DNA of 64,000 bases from Burkholderiales bacterium. GTDB taxonomy: Bacteria; Pseudomonadota; Gammaproteobacteria; Burkholderiales; SG8-41. The stretch lies in NCBI GenBank assembly GCA_020854035.1, contig JADZGE010000058.1, positions 43,001-107,000 of the forward strand, given 5' to 3'. Below, piece by piece: positions 56,056 through 64,000 of the stretch. The notes beneath the pieces are model-generated. The model did no database searches, had not been told where the DNA came from, and saw only the letters and a list, made by a program, of their open reading frames with translations. Both the position numbers and the translations under genes were made by a program. Every line of letters begins with the position of its first letter. The stretch's first letter is position 1.

Positions 56056-58375
56056 TCAAACCGTTACAGGGTTCGGGCTTTCGGGATCGATCCCGTAGTT
56101 GCGGATCGCTTCACTCACTCTTGCCGGCGACACCGCTTTGATGTCGGAGAGGGCTTTCATCGCGGCGACGGCCACGTAGTGGCGGTCGATCTCGAAGAAC
56201 CTGCGCAACTTCTCGCGCGTATCCGAGCGGCCGAATCCATCGGTACCGAGGGCGGAGACGTGGCGGCCGGGAAGAAACGGGGAGATCTGGTGAGAAAAAA
56301 GCTTGATGTAGTCTGTCGCTGCGATAATCGGCCCGTCGCGGTCCTTGAGGCAGGCCTGCAGGTGCGATACGCGCGGCGCGTGCCCGGGGTGCAGCATGTT
56401 CCAGCGCTCCACCGCCAGGGCATCGCGCCTCAGCTCGTTGAAACTCGTGGCGCTCCAGGTGTCCGCCGAAACGCCGAAATCGCGTTCGAGCAGTTCGGCG
56501 GCGGCGATGACTTCGCGCAGGATCGTTCCGCTGCCGAGCAGCTGGACCTTTGGGGCACCCTTGCGCGTCTCGCCTTCGCGCAGCAAATACATGCCTTTCA
56601 GGATCGCTTTCTCCACGCCCCCGGGCATCGGCGGGTGCGCGTAATTCTCGTTCATCACGGTGATGTAGTAATAGATATCCTCCTGCTCCCGATACATCCT
56701 GCGCAGGCCGTCCTGGATGATCACGGCGAGCTCGTAGCAAAACGCCGGATCGTACGAAATACAGCCCGGTATCGTCGACGCAAGGATGTGGCTGTGGCCA
56801 TATTCGTGCTGCAGGCCTTCACCGTTTAGCGTCGTGCGTCCCGCCGTGCCGCCGAGGAGAAATCCCCGCGCACGCATATCGCCTGCGGCCCAGGCGAAAT
56901 CGCCCATTCGCTGGAAGCCGAACATCGAGTAGAAGATGTAGAACGGGATCATCGGCTGGCCGTGCGTGCTGTAGGACGTCGCGGCCGCGATCCACGAACA
57001 CATCGCGCCTGCCTCGGTGATGCCTTCCTCGAGAATCTGGCCCTTTTTGTCTTCCCTGTAGTACATCAACTGTTCCGAATCCTGGGGACGATAGAGCTGG
57101 CCCACCGGGGAGTAGATACCGAGCTGACGGAACATCCCTTCCATGCCGAAGGTGCGTGATGTTCTGGCCCTCGCCCGACTCGCCCATGCCGTAGCCTTTG
57201 ACCGTCTTCGCCAGAATAACGGTGGGTTGACCCTCGTGCCGGATCGCCGCCGCATAGGCGGCGTAGACCTTGTGCGGGTCGTGACCACCGCGGTTCAAGC
57301 GCCAGATATCGTCGTCCGACATGTGCGCCACCATGTCCAGGAGCTCGGGGTATTTCCCGAAGAAATGCTTGCGCACGTACGCACCGTCGTTCGCCTTGAA
57401 GGCTTGGTATTCGCCGTCGACGCATTCCTCCATGCGCCTGAGCAGCAGGCCTTCGGTATCCCGCGCCAGCAGCGGATCCCAGTACGAACCCCAGATGACC
57501 TTGATGACGTTCCACCCCGCTCCGCGAAAAACCGATTCCAGCTCCTGGATGATCTTGCCATTGCCGCGCACGGGACCATCGAGCCGCTGCAGGTTGCAGT
57601 TGATGACGAAGATCAGATTGTCAAGCCGCTCGCGTGCCGCGACGGAGATTGCGCCAAGGGATTCCGGCTCGTCCATCTCGCCATCGCCCAGGAATGCCCA
57701 TACCTTGCGGCCCTCCGTATCGACAATGCCCCGAGCTTGAAGATATTTCATGAAGCGCCCCTGGTAGATGGCCATCAGGGGCCCGAGTCCCATGGATACG
57801 ATCGGGAACTGCCAGAAATCGGGCATCAGCCACGGGTGCGGGTACGAGGACAATCCCTTGCCGCCAACCTCCCGGCGAAAATGCTTCAACTGCTCCTCGG
57901 TGAGGCGCCCTTCGAGAAACGCGCGGGCGTAGATGCCCGGGGAGGAGTGCCCTTGCAGGTAGACCAGGTCGCCGCCATGCTTATCCGAAGGGGCATGAAA
58001 GAAATGGTTGAAGCCGACATCGTACAAAGTTGCAGCCGAAGAGAATGTGGCGATGTGTCCGCCGATACCGTGGGATTCCTTGTTCGCGCGTACCACCATC
58101 GCCATTGCGTTCCAACGCACCAGCGAGCGGATCTTGTGCTCGAGCGCCGCGTCGCCCGGCGAGCGCTGTCCCCGTGAGGGCGGAATGGTGTTGATGTACG
58201 GCGTGTTGGCGCTGTAGCGGATGTCAGCGCCGTTGCGCCGCGCTTTCTCCATCAGTTTCTCGAGCAGGAAACTCGCGCGTGCCGCGCCCTCGCGCTCCAG
58301 CACCGAATCGAGCGCCTCGAGCCACTCTCTTGTTTCCAGCGGATCCGTATCGGGATTCATGTTCTCGATGTCCAT
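56056..58375 (-). pseudogene. aceE: Pyruvate dehydrogenase E1 (aceE) with internal deletion and frameshift
   Basis: Two overlapping frames are the ends of AceE. The first, from about 58375, has [37 protein letters not shown] (thiamine-diphosphate motif) and [19 protein letters not shown]. The second starts [20 protein letters not shown] and runs through EGLQHEYGHSHILAS to FGRSDTREKLRRFFEID. In E. coli AceE about 110 residues lie between the two parts; here they abut at 57150-57160 with the six bases CGCACC shared by both ends, and the frame is lost. Active E1 cannot be made from this gene without a second copy. No aceF or lpd is seen next to it. Confidence 0.82.
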
Positions 58376-59055
58376 GGCTCGCATCGTTCGAGGGCCACCA
58401 GCCGGCGGCGCAGGTCATGCGATCAGCCGCGATGACCTGCTCCAGCATCCCGTCGAACCCAGGCAGCCAGTCCTTCGTGCGGATCTCGCCGGGGGGCGTG
58501 GCGGATGTCTCTTGATGATTCTGCGGTCGGATCGAAGTCGTCAACCGGGATCAAGACCGTATGCATCTCAGTGCCTGCCGCACGTAGGACATGCCGGCGA
58601 AGGGCAAGGTTCCCACACGCCGAGCAGCTGGCGTGGCTTCCATGACCACGCGACGTTGTGGATCGCTGCCTCTGGCTTTCTCGCGGTGCAGCGGTTCAAA
58701 GCAGGCATCGAGAAAGCCTTGTCCTCTACCGCGAACGCTCTCCCTGTCCCGAGATCACCACCCACGTGCGAGCCGGACGAGCACGGCGCCACGTGCCCGA
58801 CTCGATCCCGGCGCTGCGATATCGAATTGCCCGCGAACTCGTGCGCCTTCTGCCTCGCTGCCGCTGCTGCGGCTCGTTGAGTGCCCTACGCGGCAGCGGC
58901 GCCCGCTGCCGGTGGGCGCCATCTTCGGACAGCCATCGGCGCCGGGAGATTTCACATTCAATACGCCCGCGCGCGACGTTGTGACATCAACCGGGGGACG
59001 GTGAGCGCGACGGACGTGGTGGTGGCGCGGGCGACGCAGTGATCGGGAGAGGCGC
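58376..59055. other. Region without an intact gene
   Basis: No intact gene is seen in 680 nt. On the minus strand an ATG at 58566 opens MHTVLIPVDDFDP, like the first strand of a universal stress protein, but it soon loses any match and stops. The other frames are Arg/Ser-rich shadows. It may hold decayed stress genes, in keeping with the CBS and OsmC genes nearby. Confidence 0.35.
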
Positions 59056-59217
59056 ATGGAACACTTCCTGCTGGGTGGGTTGCTGATCGGCGGTCCGATC
59101 GCAATCTCCGGCGCGATCACCATCGCATGCTTCGTGGCCATGTTCGTGATGCTGTTCCGGCGCGCCGGGTGGGATGCGCGGAACCCGAAGCATCACGTGC
59201 CGCGCGACGATCGATGA
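59056..59217 (+). CDS. Small membrane protein, 53 residues
   Basis: Too short for the ORF track. ATG at 59056 with GGGAGAGG upstream. It reads MEHFLLGGLLIGGPIAISGA followed by more hydrophobic residues (ITIACFVAMFVMLF), then the charged tail RRAGWDARNPKHHVPRDDR. One or two transmembrane helices with a positively charged C-terminus inside are expected. I do not recognise the family. Similar small proteins often sit beside stress or respiratory genes, but no function is assigned. Confidence 0.55.
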   Translation: MEHFLLGGLLIGGPIAISGAITIACFVAMFVMLFRRAGWDARNPKHHVPRDDR

Positions 59218-59450
59218 GGATTCCCTCGTGCGCGGATTCCGGGCTTCGCGATGAACGCCCTCGGCGCCGAGGAGCCGTTCGAGCCGCGGCGCGCGAAGTC
59301 ACCCGCACCGATCCCGGTGCGGCTGTGGGTACTGTCGCTGGTGATCGTGGCGAGGGCGGTGTGGAGGTGTCCCGTTGCGAGGATCATACCTGATGCGGGG
59401 TTGCATTCCGGGCGGTATGCGGCTCTGGTCATCGGGCATGGATACACTCC

Positions 59451-59789
59451 TCATGCGTGGGTTGCATGGCTCATGACATCGATCGCCAGCGCGGAGTGGG
59501 CGTAAGCGCCTCCCGCGCGCATTTCTGCCGCGACCCAGATCGCCTCCATGATTTCCTCCTCGGTCGCACCGCGCTTCAGCGCCCCCGCGGTGTGCCCGCG
59601 GATACAGTACGGGCATTGCGTGACATGTGCGACGGCTACTGCGATCAGCTGCTTGGTCTTCTCTGAAAGCGCACCTTCCGCGAATACGGCCTTGCCGAAA
59701 GCCTGGAACGCCTCGAGTTGCCTGGGCGCGAGCTGCTTGCGCTTCCCGGCGATTTCGCGGGTCGAGGCGGGATAAAGGGTTTGTTCCAC
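59451..59789 (-). CDS. AhpD-like carboxymuconolactone decarboxylase-family protein
   Basis: 112 residues, GTG start at 59789 with CGGGAG upstream. The core is KTKQLIAVAVAHVTQCPYCIRGH, with C59, C62 and H66, the redox-active Cys pair of AhpD-like proteins, followed by GALKRGATEEEIMEAIWVAA. These small helical proteins reduce peroxiredoxin or act in hydroperoxide stress; some are decarboxylases. It is about 140 nt upstream of the OsmC stop in the same orientation, so both may be stress-linked. Confidence 0.9.
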   Translation of the reverse strand: MEQTLYPASTREIAGKRKQLAPRQLEAFQAFGKAVFAEGALSEKTKQLIAVAVAHVTQCPYCIRGHTAGALKRGATEEEIMEAIWVAAEMRAGGAYAHSALAIDVMSHATHA

Positions 59790-59927
59790 GAGGATCTCCC
59801 GATCAATAACCGGAAAACTCTTCCGTCCGGATGCGGCCTTCGTTCACGGCGGCGTCGCCCGGAATCCTTCTCCACGAAGCCAGCATCGACGCCGTTCCCG
59901 ACCGGCACGGGTAATGGATCGCGCCGG

Positions 59928-60353
59928 TTACTTGAGGGTCGCCGCGAGCGTGATCTCCGTGCCGGCGAGAGCCTGTGACACCGGGCATCCCGCTTTCGCG
60001 GCCTCGGCCCATTGCATGAAGGCGGCGCGATCGATGCCCGGTACTTTCGCCTCGCAGACGAGATGGCTCCCCTTGATTCTGAAGCCACCGTCCTGCGGGG
60101 AAATGGTGACCTGCGCGGTGGCGTCGATGTAATCGGGCTTGAAGCCGGCATTTCCCAGCATCAGCGACAGCGCCATCGCGAAGCAGCCGGCGTGCGCCGC
60201 ACCGAGGAGTTCCTCGGGATTCGTTCCACCGCCGCTTTCGAAGCGGGAGCTGAACGAGTACGGCGCCTTGAACGCCCCCTTCCCGAAGCAGACCTGGCCC
60301 CTGCCTTCCTTGATGCTCCCTTCCCAGCGTGCATGCGCTTCGCGTGTAGCCAT
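59928..60353 (-). CDS. OsmC/Ohr-family peroxiredoxin-like protein
   Basis: 141 residues from the ATG at 60353 with GGAAAGGACC upstream; the track ORF is longer. Both redox Cys are present: C57 in LLGAAHAGCFAMALSLML and C123 in AKAGCPVSQALAGTEITL. The opening (HARWEGSIKEGRGQVCFGKG) is typical of OsmC. It reduces organic hydroperoxides with a lipoyl or thiol donor. It stands upstream of the AhpD-like gene in one possible transcript and is divergent from the CBS remnant at 60474. Confidence 0.92.
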   Translation of the reverse strand: MATREAHARWEGSIKEGRGQVCFGKGAFKAPYSFSSRFESGGGTNPEELLGAAHAGCFAMALSLMLGNAGFKPDYIDATAQVTISPQDGGFRIKGSHLVCEAKVPGIDRAAFMQWAEAAKAGCPVSQALAGTEITLAATLK

Positions 60354-60473
60354 TGCGGTCCTTTCCCAACGTATCGCTCTCGATGTTGAGACCGCGCCGG
60401 CGCAATTTCGTTTCATCCGTCTTGAACGCTCAGGAGCGCATCGGAAAGCCCGAGAAATCATGACCTCACCATC

Positions 60474-60625
60474 ATGACGCGCGCAGTCGCGACCGTACCG
60501 CCCGATACGCCGGTCATGGAGATCCCCACACTGCCCGAATCCCGGAGCATCAAACGGGTCCCGGTCACGCACGAGGACCGGGTCGCTGGCATCATCAGCC
60601 GATCGAAGTCGGCGATTCCGGCGCG
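60474..60625 (+). pseudogene. CBS-domain protein remnant
   Basis: The plus frame reads MTRAVATVPPDTPVMEIPTL and then SIKRVPVTHEDRVAGIISRS, which is a single CBS motif (usual form MT-x-V-T-V-x-P-D-T-x-V, R-I-K-R-V-P-V, G-x-I-S-R). After this it loses match and ends as Arg/Ser-rich shadow. CBS proteins in betaproteobacteria usually have two such motifs and often a BON domain. Only half of one pair is visible, so this is called a remnant. It is divergent from the OsmC gene. Confidence 0.5.
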
Positions 60626-61019
60626 ACACGGCTGGCCATGTACGGCGGGCTTGTACGGTTATCGAAGGCGCGGCACGATGTGGACACGCACGTCACCATC
60701 ATCCCGAATCACGGCAAGCGTCGGGTGAACCATGGGCATCGGCGCGCTCTACGTTTCGGCGCAAGTCCACGACGACCGGGACGCACTTTCCGACAACCAG
60801 CTCAAGTGGTTCGCCGCCGCCACCGCGGGCACGGCCAGGCTCGCCGCATCGCCGCATCCACACCCCCTTGCGTCTCGGTCTTTGACACAACGCTCACGAA
60901 CTCGCCGCTTCGGGTTCACGGCCCCGCCCGGCGACTTTCCCGCCCGACTGGAAGTGCAATGGAAGCGCGTGCCCCTATGATCCCCACGGCGTCGGAACAT
61001 CGCGGTCCGGGGGTGGAGG
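60626..61019. other. Region before the cytochrome c gene, no gene seen
   Basis: About 390 nt. A plus ORF at 60732 reads VSAQVHDDRDALSDNQLKWF but has no recognisable family and a basic, low-complexity end. No FNR box (TTGAT-N4-ATCAA) was found here, although nar genes are usually controlled that way. Confidence 0.3.
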
Positions 61020-61928
61020 ATGGCGAGCAGGGCGAGCACACCGCGGCAAAGGCTGTCCGTCGCCACGCTCGCGGCGATCGCGGGTGTGGCCGCCGCGCTG
61101 GCGGGTCCGGCGAACACCGCCGGCGCCGGGACGGCGTCGGGCCAGCGGATCTTCCAGCAGAGCTGCTCCGCCTGCCACACCATCGGCGGAGGTGACCTGG
61201 TCGGCCCCGACCTGAAGGGCGTCACCGCGACGCGTCCGCGCGAGTGGCTCGAGCGCTGGATCGCCGCGCCCGACCGCATGCTCGCCGCGAAGGACCCGGT
61301 TGCGACCGAGCTGCTGCGCCGCTTCCACGACGTGCCGATGCCGAACCTGCAGCTCGGCGCTGCCGAGGTGAGCGCGGTCCTCGCCTACCTCGAGAGCGCC
61401 GCGCCAGGTCCTGCGGCTCAGGCCGCGCCGGCCTCGAGCACGAGCGAGGTCGCTGGCGACGCGCCGATCGGCAAGGAGCTTTTCACCGGCACCCGGCGCT
61501 TTGCCAACGCCGGACCGCCGTGCATGGCCTGCCACAGCGTCTCCGGCATCGGCGCGTTCGGCGGCGGCCAGCTCGGCCCCGACCTGACCACGGTGGTGAC
61601 GCGCCTCGGCGGGCCGGGCGCAGTCGATGCCTATCTCACCGGCTCGCCGACCTGGACCATGCGGGCAATCTGGTCGCGCCGGCCGATGACGGGCGAGGAG
61701 CGCGCCGACGTGATCGCGTTCCTGCGCGATGCGGCGGTGACCGAGCGCCCGGCGCAGGCAATCTGGCAGCTCGCGGGGCTCGCTCTACTGGGGCTTGCGA
61801 TCCTGCTCGCGCTTGCCGGCTGGTTCGGGCGCGGGCGGCTGCGCGATGGCGTGCGGCGCCCGATGCTCGCGAGATCACGGCACGCCGGCGCCGCGCGCGG
61901 CGCGGCGGGCGCAGCGAGGAGAAGCTGA
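61020..61928 (+). CDS. Diheme c-type cytochrome with C-terminal membrane anchor (NarC-like position)
   Basis: 302 residues. Signal-like N-terminus with [20 protein letters not shown]. Two CxxCH heme sites: C49-S-A-C52-H53 ([20 protein letters not shown]) and C168-M-A-C171-H172 ([20 protein letters not shown]). Later a transmembrane helix ([20 protein letters not shown]) and a basic tail. It is a membrane-anchored periplasmic electron carrier. The stop overlaps the ATG of narG by one base (TGATG). A diheme cytochrome c gene just before narG resembles narC of Thermus-type nar operons, so it probably hands electrons to or from the nitrate reductase. Confidence 0.9.
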   Translation: MASRASTPRQRLSVATLAAIAGVAAALAGPANTAGAGTASGQRIFQQSCSACHTIGGGDLVGPDLKGVTATRPREWLERWIAAPDRMLAAKDPVATELLRRFHDVPMPNLQLGAAEVSAVLAYLESAAPGPAAQAAPASSTSEVAGDAPIGKELFTGTRRFANAGPPCMACHSVSGIGAFGGGQLGPDLTTVVTRLGGPGAVDAYLTGSPTWTMRAIWSRRPMTGEERADVIAFLRDAAVTERPAQAIWQLAGLALLGLAILLALAGWFGRGRLRDGVRRPMLARSRHAGAARGAAGAARRS

Positions 61929-64000
61929 TGGGCTGGATACTCGACCTCGTCAAACCCGAGGCGCGCAGGTGGGAGGAGTTCTACCGCAACCGCTGGCAGC
62001 ACGACAACATCGTGCGCAGCACGCACGGCGTGAACTGCACCGGCGGCTGCTCCTGGGCGGTATACGTGAAGGACGGCATCATCACCTGGGAGATGCAGCA
62101 GACCGACTACCCGATGCTCGAGGCCGGCCTGCCGCCCTACGAGCCGCGCGGCTGCCAGCGCGGCATCTCGGCCTCGTGGTACGTCTACAGCCCGATCCGG
62201 GTGAAGTACCCCTACATCCGCGGCACGCTGCTCGACCTGTGGCGCGAAGCAAGAGCCGCGCACGCCGATCCGCTGCTCGCCTGGGGCGCGCTGGTCGAAG
62301 ATCCGGGGAAGCGCGTGCGCTTCCAGCAGGCGCGCGGCAAGGGCGGTTTTCGCCGCGCCGGGTGGGACGAGGTGGCCGAACTGATCGCCGCCGCGTGTTT
62401 GTACACGGCGCGCAAGTGGGGGCCGGATCGGGTGTTCGGCTTCTCGCCGATCCCGGCGATGTCGTTCCTCTCCTACGCCGGCGGTTCGCGTTTCCTGCAG
62501 CTCTTCGGCGGCGTGAACATGAGCTTCTACGACTGGTACGCCGATCTGCCCAACGCGTTTCCCGAGATCTGGGGCGACCAGACCGACGTGTGCGAGAGCG
62601 CCGACTGGTACAACGCGAAGTTCATCGTCTCGATGGGCTCGAACCTGAACATGACGCGCACCCCGGACGTACACTTCATTTCGGAGGCGCGCCACGAGGG
62701 GGCGAAGTTCGTGGTGATCGCGCCGGACTTCAGCCAGGTGGCCAAGTATGCCGACTGGTGGATCCCGATCCAGGCCGGGCAGGACACGGCGCTCTGGATG
62801 GCGGTCGACCACGTGATCCTGAAGGAGTTCTACGCCGAGCGCCGGGTGCCATACTTCGAGGACTACCTCAAGCGCTACACCGACTGCCCGTTCCTGGTCG
62901 AGCTGCTGCCCGACGGCAAGGCCTGCCGCACCGGGCGGCTCCTGCGCGCCAGGCGCCTCGCGCGTTACCGGGACGTCGAGAACGGCGACTGGAAGATGCT
63001 GATGCTCGATGCGAGGAGCGGCGAGCCGCGCATGCCCAAGGGGCAGGTGGGATTTCGCTGGGGCCCGGAAAAGGGCAAGTGGAACCTGTCGCTGGAAGAC
63101 GGTCTCGACAACAGCCCGATCGATCCGCTGTTGAGCTTCCTCGAGCGCCCGGACGCCATGATCCCGGTCGCGTTCGACGATTTCGCCGGCAACGGCACCG
63201 TCACCCGCAACGTGCCGGCGCGGCGTATCGCCACCCCGGACGGAGAAGCGCTCGTGACCACCGGCTTCGACCTGCTGATGGCCCAGTTCGGCGTCGGCCG
63301 CGGGCTCGCCGGCGACTACCCGTCGAACTACGACGAGGACGCGCCCTACACGCCCGCCTGGCAGGAGAAGCACACCGGCATCGGCCGCGATACGGTGATC
63401 CGCCTCGCGCGCGAGTTCGCGGCGAACGCCGAGGCGACGCGAGGCCGCTCGATGATCATCGTCGGCGCGAGCGTCAACCACTGGTACTACAACAACCTCT
63501 CCTACCGCGCCCCGATCACCGCGCTCATCCTGTGCGGCTGCTGCGGCCGCAACGGCGGCGGCATGAACCACTACGTCGGCCAGGAGAAGCTCGCCCCGAT
63601 CGCTCCCTGGACCACGCTCGCCTTCGCGCTCGACTGGCTGAAGCCGCCGCGGCGCGTGCAATCGCCGATCTGGCACTACGCCAACAGCGACCAGTGGCGC
63701 TACGAGGCGGAGTTCACGGAGTACGGCATGGCGCCGCAGAACGCGCGCTGGGCGAGGGGCCATGCGCTTGACCTCGAAGCGAAGGCCGTGCGCCTGGGCT
63801 GGATGCCTTACGCGCCGCACTTCAACCGCAACCCGCTCGACATCGTGCGCGAGGCCGAGAGCGCCGGCGCGAAGGGCGAAGCCGAGATCGTCGCGCGCGT
63901 CGTCGGGCAGATCGGTCGCAAGGAGATCCTCTTCGCGGTGGAGGACCCCGACGCCGAGGAGAACTGGCCGCGCGTGTGGTTCATCTGGCGCGGCAACGCC
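61928..64000 (+). CDS. narG: Respiratory nitrate reductase alpha subunit, 5' part (runs off window)
   Basis: 691 codons, open to the window end; the track shows only shadow ORFs here. The Fe-S motif is H33-x3-C37-x3-C41-x34-C76 ([12 protein letters not shown]...RGCQRG), the NarG-type cluster with one His ligand. The Mo ligand Asp is D206 in [10 protein letters not shown]. Further matches are [44 protein letters not shown] and [20 protein letters not shown]. No twin-arginine signal is visible, so the active site faces the cytoplasm, as in classic NarG. The rest of the operon (narH, narJ, narI) is outside the window. Confidence 0.93.
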   Translation, partial: MGWILDLVKPEARRWEEFYRNRWQHDNIVRSTHGVNCTGGCSWAVYVKDGIITWEMQQTDYPMLEAGLPPYEPRGCQRGISASWYVYSPIRVKYPYIRGTLLDLWREARAAHADPLLAWGALVEDPGKRVRFQQARGKGGFRRAGWDEVAELIAAACLYTARKWGPDRVFGFSPIPAMSFLSYAGGSRFLQLFGGVNMSFYDWYADLPNAFPEIWGDQTDVCESADWYNAKFIVSMGSNLNMTRTPDVHFISEARHEGAKFVVIAPDFSQVAKYADWWIPIQAGQDTALWMAVDHVILKEFYAERRVPYFEDYLKRYTDCPFLVELLPDGKACRTGRLLRARRLARYRDVENGDWKMLMLDARSGEPRMPKGQVGFRWGPEKGKWNLSLEDGLDNSPIDPLLSFLERPDAMIPVAFDDFAGNGTVTRNVPARRIATPDGEALVTTGFDLLMAQFGVGRGLAGDYPSNYDEDAPYTPAWQEKHTGIGRDTVIRLAREFAANAEATRGRSMIIVGASVNHWYYNNLSYRAPITALILCGCCGRNGGGMNHYVGQEKLAPIAPWTTLAFALDWLKPPRRVQSPIWHYANSDQWRYEAEFTEYGMAPQNARWARGHALDLEAKAVRLGWMPYAPHFNRNPLDIVREAESAGAKGEAEIVARVVGQIGRKEILFAVEDPDAEENWPRVWFIWRGNA

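Noticed and set aside
59251-59505. Plus ORF with VRLWVLSLVIVARAVW, possible membrane protein start
   Set aside because: Overlaps the well-supported AhpD-like gene, has no good ribosome site and no recognisable family.
61631-63820. Long ORFs on both strands over the end of the window (61631-63820 minus, 61795-63771 plus)
   Set aside because: Both are shadows of narG, whose true frame runs off the window and so is absent from the track.

Overview
The window is high-GC DNA with the gene content of a betaproteobacterium, most likely Burkholderiales or a close relative. The main reason is nine separate periplasmic receptors of the Bug (tripartite tricarboxylate TctC-like) family, an expansion typical of that group. 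PEP-CTERM protein sorting, a nar-type nitrate reductase, GntR/FCD and CysB-like regulators and fatty-acyl catabolic genes fit the same picture. No rRNA, tRNA, CRISPR array, insertion sequence or phage gene was seen. The taxon is inferred from gene families only.

Layout. 1-5.1 kb: a partial UbiD-type decarboxylase, a small membrane protein, an amidohydrolase remnant, a secreted L-type lectin with a PEP-CTERM-like tail, an asparaginase-like enzyme and a Ser/Thr kinase fused to a cyclic-nucleotide domain. 5.4-12.5 kb: two Bug receptors around an acyl-CoA module (SDR, enoyl-CoA hydratase, acyl-CoA dehydrogenase, nitronate monooxygenase-like enzyme, second SDR). 12.5-15.6 kb: thioredoxin-like protein, CmcJ/NvfI-type oxygenase, and a TerC-universal stress protein fusion behind a yybP-ykoY manganese riboswitch. 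15.8-20.1 kb: an operon of a Cys-rich mini-protein, transaldolase, a collapsed phosphoketolase gene and glycogen phosphorylase, behind what looks like a textbook class II FNR/ANR promoter.

22-48 kb is a catabolic island. Two minus-strand operons each start beside a divergent GntR/FCD regulator, and both intergenic regions carry the element GTATACSATATACC. Operon A: DapA-like lyase, class V aminotransferase, Bug, class II aldolase, Bug, 2-hydroxyacid dehydrogenase. Operon B: tandem nitrilase, Bug, ACMSD-like amidohydrolase, Bug. A third unit holds a molybdopterin oxidoreductase (damaged), Bug, 7Fe ferredoxin, ferredoxin reductase, Bug and RidA, divergent from a CysB-like regulator. The regulator is followed by RidA, Bug and a shortened dihydroxyphthalate-decarboxylase-like gene, then a hydro-lyase-family gene with pxpB and pxpC. 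The gene set suggests stepwise breakdown of nitrogen-containing or carboxylated organic acids; the substrate cannot be read from sequence.

48-64 kb: Gfo/Idh/MocA oxidoreductase, YceI, a large PAS-GAF-GAF-BTAD regulator, an FAD-oxidoreductase remnant, aconitase A, a broken aceE, small stress proteins (AhpD-like, OsmC), a CBS-domain remnant, then a diheme cytochrome c overlapping narG, which runs off the window.

A recurring oddity is gene damage. aceE, the molybdopterin oxidoreductase, phosphoketolase and the dihydroxyphthalate-decarboxylase-like gene each keep recognisable ends but have lost an internal block. Three short remnants (amidohydrolase, FAD oxidoreductase, CBS) carry frameshifts or truncations. 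This is either real decay by short-repeat deletion or an assembly artefact; raw reads across the junctions would decide. All coordinates, reading frames and family calls come from reading the sequence and the supplied ORF track; no database search was run.
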